A DNA stretch of 6,419 bases from positions 1 to 6,419 of the forward strand of contig CAMWLX010000208.1 in the NCBI GenBank assembly GCA_947175225.1, written 5' to 3'. Each line of letters starts with the position of its first letter. Position 1 is the stretch's first letter. The notes beneath the pieces were generated by a model, which worked only from the letters and a program-made list of their open reading frames with translations, searched no databases and had not been told where the DNA came from. Both the position numbers and the translations under genes were made by a program. Positions 1 to 5,561 of the stretch are shown here, one piece after another. This DNA comes from an uncultured Porphyromonadaceae bacterium. Lineage in GTDB: Bacteria > Bacteroidota > Bacteroidia > Bacteroidales > Muribaculaceae.

Positions 1-79
1 GAGTGCGCTAACTACATTGCTTGACGCCGTAAATTGGTCTTAATTTAGTGACATCGAGGTTAAACTTTTTCATTAAATG
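1..79. other. Left edge: possible gene tail or tiny ORF
   Basis: Two readings are possible and neither is secure. On plus, the frame starting at base 2 is open and ends in TAA at 41-43, giving a C-terminus SALTTLLDAVNWS that looks protein-like; this would be the tail of a gene convergent with the Smr gene, and base composition becomes AT-rich right after it. On minus, an ATG at 73-71 opens a 21-codon ORF beginning MKKFNLDVTKLRPIYG and ending in TAG at 10-8, just downstream of the long inverted repeat. The gene-tail reading fits better with the hairpins at 80-209 lying between two convergent genes. Sequence to the left of the window is needed to decide. Confidence 0.25.
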
Positions 80-170
80 TTTGTATAAAATGAAGTTGTT
101 TAAACTTATTTTTTTTATTTGTAAATTTTTCAATTCGCAAATAAGTTTAAACAACTTCATTTTATACAAA
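80..170. repeat. Perfect 32-bp inverted repeat with 27-nt spacer
   Basis: Arms at 80-111 and 139-170 are exact reverse complements over 32 bases, separated by a 27-nt AT-rich spacer (112-138). Each arm contains the palindrome GTTTAAAC (98-105 and 145-152). In RNA either strand would form a very stable long hairpin. The right arm overlaps by three bases the stem of the terminator at 168-209. It lies beyond the stop codon of the Smr gene and possibly downstream of a plus-strand gene ending at 43. It could be an oversized terminator or transcription barrier, or a small non-autonomous palindromic element; the sequence alone does not decide. Confidence 0.85.
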
Positions 171-209
171 ATAGACCCCATCTTACAATGTTGAGATGGG
201 GTCTATTTT
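168..209 (-). terminator. Intrinsic terminator of the Smr gene, bidirectional
   Basis: The arms AAAATAGACCCCATCT (168-183) and its exact complement (194-209) form a 16-bp stem with a 10-nt loop. Read on minus, the stem begins at the last base of the TGA stop codon (211-209) of the Smr gene and its 3' arm ends in TTTT. Because the outer stem is A4/T4, it could also terminate plus-strand transcripts. Confidence 0.85.
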
Positions 210-1324
210 CATGAGTGGATAGTGACAAGGGTTGCGCCGAAGCCGTATTCCTGGAAGGAGGCGTCTTGGAGTTCACATGCGGGATACTCTTTCTTCAGGA
301 GATCGCGGACCGCTTTGCGAAGCACGCCGTCGCCCTTTCCGTGTATGAAGACTATCTTTTGTCCTTTACGTTTTGAGTTTTCCTTCATTATCTTGCGTAC
401 TGTGTCGAGTTGGAGTTGGAGCATGTCTTTGTTCTCCATGCCGGCAGTAGTGTCTACCAATGAGTCGATGTGAAGGTCCAGTTCAATTAGAGGCAGAAGT
501 TTATGAGGATTCATTTCCTTGCCCCTTGGCTGCTTCTTTGCCGGAGTATCCTTTATCCGGGCGCTTGCCAAAGTTGCGGCATAGTCTGAAACCAATGAGG
601 TCATGTCGGCTTGTGCTCGATCATCTTTCACAAATGGGATTTCCATTACAGGGGATTCGAAATAGACTCCCGGTCGGAAGCAATGGAGCTTGAAGAACTT
701 TGAGAGGTCGAGGCGTCGGCTGATGGTGGCAGCAGGTTTCATCTCAAACTCTTTTTCCTTCTTATATGCCAGGTATTGCACTGCTATCTTCTCATAGTCG
801 TTTAGTTCGCCATGGCGTATCACCGCAACATCGATCAGTTCGTTGGGTGCCACTTCTCCGGCATAGACAGTGTGCCATCCTCTTTCATCAGCGTTGCGGC
901 GGAGGAATGAGAAAAATAGGAAATAATTGGAGTCGTTGACAAGAATTGCATTGAAGTCAGACTTGCTGAGATCTCGGATTGAGATGGGTTCGAAGGCAAG
1001 AGATATATTTAGCTTGTCGCCATAACCTGTCTCTACCACTTTCTCCGGTTGAGGGGTTGGGGTATTGATGGGGGTCGGGTTTGTCTGGCTTGAAGTCTGA
1101 GAAGGTCGGTTTTTAGCTGCATCAAAAGCCTTCTGATCAAAGAAAAGGTTGGGTCCGCCTGTTTTCTTCTCATGCCCGGCAGGAAGGACCACTACCAATT
1201 CATTGACAAGGATGGGAGTTTCAAATCCATCATCGTCGACATATGCCACTTTCCCTTCGATTTTTTTTACAACGCCGCCTCCGACAGCATTGAGATATCT
1301 TACTGTATCGCCTACTTTTATCAT
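209..1324 (-). CDS. DUF2027 and Smr domain-containing protein
   Basis: The 371-residue protein has three parts. Residues 1-50 form a small beta-rich DUF2027-type domain (VGDTVRYLN and a GGGVV turn). A Pro/Thr/Gln-rich linker follows at about 75-95, then a middle domain at about 100-250. The C-terminal Smr domain (about 285-371) carries the LDLH motif near its start, HGKGDGVLR in its core and a final GFGATLVTI strand. Smr domains are nucleic-acid-binding or nicking modules, known from MutS2 tails and from RNA endonucleases; the combination with DUF2027 is typical of Bacteroidetes, and its exact role is not established. The LDLH and HGxG motifs are intact, so nuclease activity is possible. ATG at 1324 is the natural start. 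The gene appears monocistronic, with its own terminator, a candidate -7 box at 1421-1428 and a structured leader. Confidence 0.9.
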   Translation of the reverse strand: MIKVGDTVRYLNAVGGGVVKKIEGKVAYVDDDGFETPILVNELVVVLPAGHEKKTGGPNLFFDQKAFDAAKNRPSQTSSQTNPTPINTPTPQPEKVVETGYGDKLNISLAFEPISIRDLSKSDFNAILVNDSNYFLFFSFLRRNADERGWHTVYAGEVAPNELIDVAVIRHGELNDYEKIAVQYLAYKKEKEFEMKPAATISRRLDLSKFFKLHCFRPGVYFESPVMEIPFVKDDRAQADMTSLVSDYAATLASARIKDTPAKKQPRGKEMNPHKLLPLIELDLHIDSLVDTTAGMENKDMLQLQLDTVRKIMKENSKRKGQKIVFIHGKGDGVLRKAVRDLLKKEYPACELQDASFQEYGFGATLVTIHS

Positions 1325-1343
1325 GCTTTCTATTATTTAAATG

Positions 1344-1390
1344 TGTCAGATTGTCCTTTTGTCAAATTGTCGCGAAGACATTTTGACAAA
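1344..1390 (-). promoter_or_regulatory. TGTC repeat cluster and hairpin in the Smr leader
   Basis: Three copies of a 12-mer are present: TGTCAGATTGTC (1344-1355), TGTCAAATTGTC (1360-1371, 11 of 12 matching, 16 bp downstream) and an inverted copy GACATTTTGACA (1377-1388). The second and third form a 14-bp hairpin (1358-1371/1377-1390) with one A-A mismatch and, on the minus transcript, a UUCGC loop. The cluster lies between the candidate -7 box and the Smr start codon, so it would be in the 5' leader: either a repressor-binding array or an RNA structure affecting expression. This is a sequence observation; no regulator is identified. Confidence 0.5.
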
Positions 1391-1420
1391 TTTAAGGAAT
1401 CGGGAAATCCGTATAGAATG

Positions 1421-1428
1421 CAAAATTA
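1421..1428 (-). promoter_or_regulatory. Candidate -7 box for the Smr gene
   Basis: On minus this reads TAATTTTG, an exact match to the Bacteroidetes TAnnTTTG -7 consensus. The predicted start of transcription is near 1414, giving a leader of about 90 nt. The -33 region has only a weak TTTC, so the call rests on the -7 match and position. Confidence 0.4.
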
Positions 1429-1490
1429 GTAAAAACTTTGCAGATGAGAAAGATTGATATGGAAAATGTGGGTAAAGTTTTCTAAAATTG

Positions 1491-1504
1491 TAGTTGAACA
1501 ACTA
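1491..1504. promoter_or_regulatory. Palindrome TAGTTG-AA-CAACTA
   Basis: Six-base perfect arms flank a two-base centre, about 145 bp upstream of the kinase start and about 65 bp upstream of the Smr -7 candidate. The size and symmetry suit a dimeric regulator, but it is a single short site in AT-rich DNA and could be chance. Confidence 0.25.
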
Positions 1505-1570
1505 TGGAGCTGATATGGTTTTATAATGTAGAAAATAGGTTCTTCTTCAATTTATTTGAAAAGTTGGCAT

Positions 1571-1603
1571 TGTCTGAAATCCGCATTGCCGGCTAATCAG
1601 ACA
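1571..1603 (+). promoter_or_regulatory. Hairpin-forming repeat upstream of the kinase gene
   Basis: TGTCTGA (1571-1577) pairs with TCAGACA (1597-1603). Inside, CCG (1581-1583) can pair with CGG (1590-1592) around a six-base loop. The element ends 44 bp before the ATG at 1648, in a position to be an operator or a leader hairpin. The half-site TGTCTGA resembles, in the other orientation, part of TGTCAGA in the cluster at 1344-1355. Confidence 0.35.
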
Positions 1604-1647
1604 GCGTCAACTTTATAATAGAAGAACAAGAATATAGGTTGATTAGT

Positions 1648-2430
1648 ATGGAAATAAGGAATCAGAATCTGACGAGATATATAACTCCGCTTCGCGAAGG
1701 AGGCTCGCTTCCGGCTTTGGCTGAGGCGGATGATGGATTTAAATATGTAGTGAAATTCCGAGGCGCAGGCCATCGGGAGAAGGCATTAATCGCCGATTTC
1801 CTTGGAAGCGAGATAGCCAGAGCAGAAGGCTTTTTGGTTCCCGAACAAGTGTTTTTGAATTTGGACGAATATTTTGGTCAGGCAGAGGGTGATGAAGAGA
1901 TTCAAGATCTTCTCAAGTGGAGCCAAGGACTCAACCTTGGAGTGCATTATCTGCAAGGAGCCATGACGCTTGATCCATACGTGAATCATGTGGATGAATT
2001 GCTTGCATCAAAGATAGTTTGGCTTGACACATATATTACGAATGTAGATCGGACTGTCAAAAACACCAATATGCTTGTTTGGCACACAGAGACATGGCTC
2101 ATAGACCATGGGGCATCTTTCTATTTCCATCATGCATGGAGCGACTGGGAAAAGAGTGCGCTCACTGCTTTCCCTTATATCAAAGACCATGCGCTCCTTC
2201 ATAAAGCTACCCGCATGAAAGAAGCGGATGCATTGATGCGGCAGAAGCTTACTCCCGATAAGTTGTCGGAGATAGTGGATGCCATTCCTTCCGATTGGCT
2301 TCGTTGGGATGAGTCTTCAGAAGAAGAGGGGGAAGAGAGGAGAGAGGTTTATAGGAAGTTTCTCATGAAGAGACTTAGCGATGTTGACATAGTAAAGGCT
2401 GTGGAAGATGCAAGAGCTAAACAAATATGA
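1648..2430 (+). CDS. HipA-like kinase family protein
   Basis: The protein is 260 residues from ATG 1648; the frame also allows a TTG at 1639 (three residues longer), but ATG is preferred. It resembles the stand-alone HipA-like (HipA_2) family with a protein-kinase-like fold. Visible features: Lys36 in YVVKFRG as the likely ATP-binding lysine; a catalytic-loop segment NVDRTVKNTNML (Asp134, Asn139/Asn141); and LIDHGAS (Asp153), equivalent to the metal-binding DFG. These suggest an active Ser/Thr kinase. It is much shorter than classical HipA toxins (about 440 residues), lacks the N-subdomain 1 region, and no HipB-like HTH antitoxin gene lies beside it. Its last 23 bp overlap the DUF3037 gene, implying co-transcription and translational coupling. 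The substrate is unknown; a toxin role should not be assumed. Confidence 0.85.
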   Translation: MEIRNQNLTRYITPLREGGSLPALAEADDGFKYVVKFRGAGHREKALIADFLGSEIARAEGFLVPEQVFLNLDEYFGQAEGDEEIQDLLKWSQGLNLGVHYLQGAMTLDPYVNHVDELLASKIVWLDTYITNVDRTVKNTNMLVWHTETWLIDHGASFYFHHAWSDWEKSALTAFPYIKDHALLHKATRMKEADALMRQKLTPDKLSEIVDAIPSDWLRWDESSEEEGEERREVYRKFLMKRLSDVDIVKAVEDARAKQI

Positions 2431-2791
2431 GTATGCGGTGGTGAGGTATGTGCCACGAGTTGAGAGGGAGGAATTCATTAATGTTGGCTTAGCAATGATG
2501 TGCAAGCGGCGAAGATGGATCAAGGTTGGAATCTACATTCCTGAGGGAAAACTTTGTGCAATGTGCCCTGATGCTGACAAGGAAGTTCTTGCTCGTCAGC
2601 TTCAGGCGTTTATAGACATTGCTGAAGGAAAGCGTGAAGCGGGACTGATAGCGCAATATCCGGTAGAAGAGCGTTTCCGTTGGATATCCGCTGTGAAAAG
2701 CAGTGTCATACAGACATCCCGGCCGCATCCCGGAATGTGTGAGGATTTGGAAACTACCTTTTGTCGGCTATTTGAAGAGTTGGTGCTTTAG
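2408..2791 (+). CDS. DUF3037 domain-containing protein
   Basis: The 127-residue protein spans essentially the whole DUF3037 family. The recognisable N-terminal signature is YEYAVVRYVPRVEREEFINVG (given here in parts: YEYAVVRYVP, then EEFINVGLAMMC). It has no signal peptide or membrane segment, so it is probably cytosolic. DUF3037 genes often sit next to HipA-like kinase genes, and here the start codon lies inside the end of the kinase gene (23-bp overlap in another frame), which argues that the two act together. The DUF3037 protein could be a partner, substrate or regulator of the kinase; the sequence does not say which. The transcript would run through a short 9-bp repeat into the bidirectional terminator at 2828-2860. 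Confidence 0.88.
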   Translation: MQELNKYEYAVVRYVPRVEREEFINVGLAMMCKRRRWIKVGIYIPEGKLCAMCPDADKEVLARQLQAFIDIAEGKREAGLIAQYPVEERFRWISAVKSSVIQTSRPHPGMCEDLETTFCRLFEELVL

Positions 2792-2797
2792 TCAATG

Positions 2798-2824
2798 GGG
2801 CTGATAGGGCTAATAGGGCTAATA
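2798..2824. repeat. 9-bp tandem repeat GGGCTRATA, three copies
   Basis: Units lie at 2798-2806 (GGGCTGATA), 2807-2815 and 2816-2824 (GGGCTAATA), with a partial unit before them. The run sits between the DUF3037 stop codon and the terminator. The unit matches the GGTTTAATA array at 5100-5189 at seven of nine positions. Confidence 0.85.
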
Positions 2825-2827
2825 AAA

Positions 2828-2860
2828 AAACGGCCTCATCCCCTCGGGGATTGGCCGTTT
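2828..2860. terminator. Bidirectional terminator between convergent genes
   Basis: AAACGGCC (2828-2835) pairs perfectly with GGCCGTTT (2853-2860); inside, ATCCC (2838-2842) pairs with GGGAT (2847-2851), with only a few unpaired bases between the two helices. A T-run (2864-2868) follows on plus and the A-run at 2824-2830 supplies the U-tract on minus. It therefore serves both the DUF3037 gene (stop 2791) and the Spy-like gene (stop 2884), which converge here. Confidence 0.9.
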
Positions 2861-2883
2861 CCGTTTTTGTATAGCGGGTTTTA

Positions 2884-3468
2884 TTATTTATCTTTCTTTT
2901 CGAGTTTGGGAAGTTTGGAGTGCTTCTCGGTGCGTCTTGCCTGCATTTCAGCTTTGTTTGCCTGATACTGCTTGAGCTGGTCTTTGTCGAGGATCTTCTC
3001 AATTTCCTTGTCGAAATCATCGCGGAGTTTCTTCATTTCCTCTTTGCTCTTTGCTTTCATATCGGCTTTGGCATTCTTTTCGGCAGCCATATTCTTATCC
3101 CTGAGAGCATTCATTTTTGCTTTCTGCTCCTCTGAGAGTGTGATGCCTTTGAACATTGGATTCTCGCCGCCTCTGCGGTGCATTGAAGCTTTGTCGCGAT
3201 TTCCTTTGAACTTGCGTTCACCTTTCATCATCTTGCCGGCTTTGGCCCTTTTCCCATCTTTAAGCTTTGAGTCCTTGCAGCAAGCTTTGCCCTCGTTCGG
3301 GCAAGCCTTGCAGTCTTTTTCGCATGCTTTACCCTCTTTAGCACACACTTTCTTGTCCTTGCAGCATTCGGTTTTCTGTTCGGGCTTTGTGTCCTGAGCG
3401 TTAACGGTTGCCGGTATTGCAATCATCGCCGCCATGGCGAGAGTGAGAGTCATAAGAATTTTCTTCAT
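2884..3468 (-). CDS. Secreted Cys/Lys-rich Spy/CpxP-like protein
   Basis: The 194-residue protein begins with a Sec signal peptide (MKKI, hydrophobic 5-20, likely cleavage after NA at 24), so the mature form is probably periplasmic. Residues 35-64 hold eight cysteines in a lysine-rich segment with a 14-residue repeat (42-55 and 56-69, sharing CxxEGKAC). Residues 65-105 are strongly basic. The C-terminal half is helical and charged, with LSEEQ (111-115) and LDKDQ (160-164), spaced like the paired LTxxQ motifs of Spy/CpxP periplasmic chaperones and the Bacteroidetes DUF4890 group. A chaperone-like or metal-sequestering role is inferred. The Cys-rich insert is not part of the usual Spy-like fold. 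The gene lies 103 bp behind the glycohydrolase gene and ends at the shared terminator. A promoter in the gap is likely but no clean box was found. Confidence 0.75.
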   Translation of the reverse strand: MKKILMTLTLAMAAMIAIPATVNAQDTKPEQKTECCKDKKVCAKEGKACEKDCKACPNEGKACCKDSKLKDGKRAKAGKMMKGERKFKGNRDKASMHRRGGENPMFKGITLSEEQKAKMNALRDKNMAAEKNAKADMKAKSKEEMKKLRDDFDKEIEKILDKDQLKQYQANKAEMQARRTEKHSKLPKLEKKDK

Positions 3469-3571
3469 CGTTTTTTCGGTGTTAAAGTTTATATCTGTTT
3501 TTCTATTGTTTACGATGTTTTGACTCCCGATGAAGAGAATGGTTTAAGGCGAATCTTGCTTTTAGAATATT

Positions 3572-5095
3572 TTAACATCCTAACAAAATGCGCACAAAGG
3601 ATTCGGGGAGGCGGACATTGTAAAGTTTAAGAGCATCCTTGAATAGGGGAGCAATTTCTTCATCTTTGAAGCCTGCGATGCCACAGCCTATACGAGTGAC
3701 GTAGAAAGTATTCTGATCGCAGTTGCTTGCAAACTCGATGAAATCATCTACGTATGGTTTGATAGTCTCAACTCCTCCTTGCATGGTAGGTATGGCGTAG
3801 CTTTGACCCTGCAGACCGACACCTTGCCCCTGAATTGCCCCGAATTTATGTCTTGCGACGCGGGCTGCCCCTCCGGCGTGGTTGCCTGCGAGATTACTGC
3901 CGAATACGAATATGTCGTCAGGACCGAGTTCGGTAATATTATCGGGAGTAAACTTCATACTGCTTATGAATTTGAGTTTCTCTTCGATACCCCATGGGCG
4001 ATGGAGTGAATACCTTTCATTCATTTGCGTATTGGTTGATGCTCCTACGAGGTCGTCTGCCATGGAGATTATCAGGTCGTGCAGTTCAAGTACTTTTCTG
4101 AACTTTTCCGGGATACCTGTATATCCCAGTATTGCACCGATAATGTTTCCCGCCACGGCTCCGGTGGAGTCGCTGTCGCCGTCATGGTTGACCGCCGCCA
4201 CAAGGCAGCCTTCGAAATCGCGGATGTGGCGCATCACGCAGAAGAGAGCAATGGCTACTGTCTCTTCTGCCACCCAGCCTTCTCCAAGTTGCGCGATTGC
4301 CACCCGGTCTGACAGAGATGAATTTGCAAGGTCAAGGGATTTCTGGATGATAGCTACAAACTTTTCTGCATCTTTACTTCCATTGACGATTTCAAGAGTC
4401 TTAGTCAAGGCGCGCGATATAATGGAGCGGAAGGCAAGACGCTCGATGAGATGGATTCTCATGCAATCGAAGATGACAAGAGCTACAAATACTGAAGATA
4501 GTGTACTCAAATCATGATGGTGAGTGATGCGGGCGGTCACAGCTGCGACATTAGCGCATAAGTCAATCATGCATTCTGAATTTTGCTTTATGCATTCTCC
4601 TGAGTGTGCTGCATAATAGATGCCTATCGGGGCTATTCTCATCACCGAGCCACATCCTTTTGAGTCATTTTCTACAGGCTTGCCATTTTGGAGTGCAGAA
4701 AGCGCAGACAGGCAAGTATTGCCAGGTGCGCGGCGAGCCCACAGATCTCTGATGTGAGAAAGCCATGAAGAGGGGAGTGGAAGTTGAAAAGCAGTTTGGG
4801 TAGCATACCATGCGAGATATGCTTCTTGCATGTGCTTGAGAATATTTTCCGAGGTAGGGTTGGGGTCTGCTGCGTAAGCAGACAGAAGACCTTCGGCAGT
4901 GAAGAGGGTCATCTGTGTATCGTCTGAAAATCTGGCAGTGCCGGATGAATCAAGAGCGAAACTTGATATGCCGGACTCGCCGTATTTACTGATAATGCTA
5001 TTTAGAGAAGAGAATTCAACGGCATATCCAAGGGCGTCGCCTGCCGCTCCGCCCACAAGGCATCCTCTTGCTTTATCGATTAATATATCTTTCAT
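3572..5095 (-). CDS. ADP-ribosylglycohydrolase fused to a macro-like domain
   Basis: The 507-residue protein has two domains. Residues 1-350 are a DraG/ARH-type ADP-ribosylglycohydrolase with the expected metal- and substrate-binding motifs: GDALG (19-23), SDDTQMT (57-63), GCGSVMRIAP (147-156), THHH (191-194) and NHDGDSDSTGAVAGN (303-317). Such enzymes use two Mg2+ ions to cleave ADP-ribose from modified Arg, Ser or nucleic acid. After a linker (about 350-380), residues 385-507 contain FVFGSNLAGNHAGGAA (396-411), GQGVGLQGQSYAIPT (423-437) and VTRIGCGIAGF (466-476), which match a family of small proteins thought related to macro domains that bind ADP-ribose. The target of the enzyme is unknown. 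ATG 5095 is the only conventional start; the frame stays open upstream through the 9-bp repeats to a TGA at 5194-5192 but has no ATG, GTG or TTG. It lies downstream of the HEXXH gene by 88 bp. Confidence 0.88.
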   Translation of the reverse strand: MKDILIDKARGCLVGGAAGDALGYAVEFSSLNSIISKYGESGISSFALDSSGTARFSDDTQMTLFTAEGLLSAYAADPNPTSENILKHMQEAYLAWYATQTAFQLPLPSSWLSHIRDLWARRAPGNTCLSALSALQNGKPVENDSKGCGSVMRIAPIGIYYAAHSGECIKQNSECMIDLCANVAAVTARITHHHDLSTLSSVFVALVIFDCMRIHLIERLAFRSIISRALTKTLEIVNGSKDAEKFVAIIQKSLDLANSSLSDRVAIAQLGEGWVAEETVAIALFCVMRHIRDFEGCLVAAVNHDGDSDSTGAVAGNIIGAILGYTGIPEKFRKVLELHDLIISMADDLVGASTNTQMNERYSLHRPWGIEEKLKFISSMKFTPDNITELGPDDIFVFGSNLAGNHAGGAARVARHKFGAIQGQGVGLQGQSYAIPTMQGGVETIKPYVDDFIEFASNCDQNTFYVTRIGCGIAGFKDEEIAPLFKDALKLYNVRLPESFVRILLGC

Positions 5096-5099
5096 TGGG

Positions 5100-5189
5100 A
5101 GTTTAATGGGTTTAATAGGTTTAATAGGTTTAATGGGTTTAATAGGTTTAATAGGTTTAATAGGTTTAATAGGTTTACGATGTTTATGG
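5100..5189. repeat. 9-bp minisatellite GGTTTAATA, about ten units
   Basis: Consecutive units begin at 5100, 5109, 5118, 5127, 5136, 5145, 5154, 5163, 5172 and 5181. Those from 5109 to 5171 are GGTTTAATA or GGTTTAATG; the outermost units are degenerate. The array fills the whole spacer between the HEXXH gene and the glycohydrolase gene, and its last unit includes the stop codon and last sense codon of the HEXXH gene. The 9-bp period is a multiple of three, so changes in copy number do not shift any reading frame. On minus it would be the leader of the glycohydrolase transcript. Replication slippage could vary its length between strains. Confidence 0.93.
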
Positions 5190-5561
5190 AGTCACATGAT
5201 GATAGGGTTGTTTGAGGTATTTAAGGAATGAGTAGAGTTTTCTTGATTTCAGATAGCTGAGGTCGTGGCCGTGAGTATAGGCTTCACGCTCGAATGATAT
5301 GTTGAGGTAAGCTTTGTTCCAGTTTCTGTATTGGAGCAGGCGTACCAACCATTCTATAAGATACCATATATAAAAAGGTATGAAAAGCAATTCACGCTGT
5401 TGGGCAGTGTGGATTCGTTCATGGTTTATGACATCACGGTCAATCCATGAAGTGTCGCGAGCCCAAATCGTGCCAAATAGATTCATGCAATAGTGTTTGG
5501 GCATAAGGCGGCTTTTGATAATTATTGCTTTTTTTTCGTTAGAATTCAAGGCGGAAGCCAC
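5184..5561 (-). CDS. Small membrane-associated HEXXH protein
   Basis: I do not recognise a named family with certainty; it resembles unnamed Bacteroidetes proteins of about 110-125 residues. Numbered from GTG 5561, it has HERIH (47-51), a zinc-metallopeptidase HEXXH motif followed by TAQQ as in DUF4157-like sequences, and an acidic FEREAY (90-95) that could supply the third zinc ligand. Between them, residues 58-76 are hydrophobic and aromatic and may form a membrane-embedded helix. There is no cleavable signal peptide. The start is uncertain: GTG 5561 and TTG 5549 overlap the end of the NUDIX gene (by 23 and 11 bp), while ATG 5504 begins 34 bp after it but cuts into the conserved-looking N-terminus. 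In each case co-transcription with the NUDIX gene is likely. Protease activity is only inferred from the motif. Confidence 0.7.
   Translation of the reverse strand: MASALNSNEKKAIIIKSRLMPKHYCMNLFGTIWARDTSWIDRDVINHERIHTAQQRELLFIPFYIWYLIEWLVRLLQYRNWNKAYLNISFEREAYTHGHDLSYLKSRKLYSFLKYLKQPYHHVTP

Larger units (their letters stand above)
1325..1638. other. Divergent intergenic region with promoters and repeats
   Basis: This AT-rich spacer separates the minus-strand Smr gene from the plus-strand kinase gene and must carry both promoters. No credible coding sequence is seen. It holds a TGTC repeat cluster (1344-1390), a minus-strand -7 candidate (1421-1428), a palindrome TAGTTG-AA-CAACTA (1491-1504) and a hairpin-forming repeat TGTCTGA/TCAGACA (1571-1603). 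For the kinase gene I found no perfect TAnnTTTG; TTTATTTG at 1551-1558 is a one-mismatch candidate. Confidence 0.7.

Noticed and set aside
80..170. Invertible promoter flanked by inverted repeats
   Set aside because: The arms are only 27 nt apart, no promoter box is seen in the spacer and no recombinase gene lies nearby.
1..209. Insertion sequence or transposon end
   Set aside because: No transposase, no target-site duplication and no second end are visible; the inverted repeat alone is not enough.
1648..2430. Classical HipBA toxin-antitoxin operon
   Set aside because: There is no HTH antitoxin gene, and the kinase is far shorter than HipA; the partner is DUF3037.
2972..3397. Plus-strand ORF rich in Ser, Phe and Leu opposite the Spy-like gene
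   Set aside because: It is the antisense of a Lys/Glu-rich gene; the minus frame has a signal peptide and paired LTxxQ-type motifs.
3469..3571. Promoter box for the Spy-like gene
   Set aside because: The best string on minus, TATAAACTTTAA, has the wrong spacing for TAnnTTTG and no TTTG -33 partner, so I did not call it.
3882..4517. Long plus-strand ORF inside the glycohydrolase gene
   Set aside because: The minus frame has all DraG motifs; this shadow shows no domain or composition typical of a protein.
5100..5189. CRISPR array
   Set aside because: Units are 9 bp, contiguous and without spacers; this is a minisatellite.
4899..5231. Plus-strand ORF with Gly-Leu-Ile repeats
   Set aside because: It is antisense to the start of the glycohydrolase gene and its repeats are just the translated 9-bp minisatellite.
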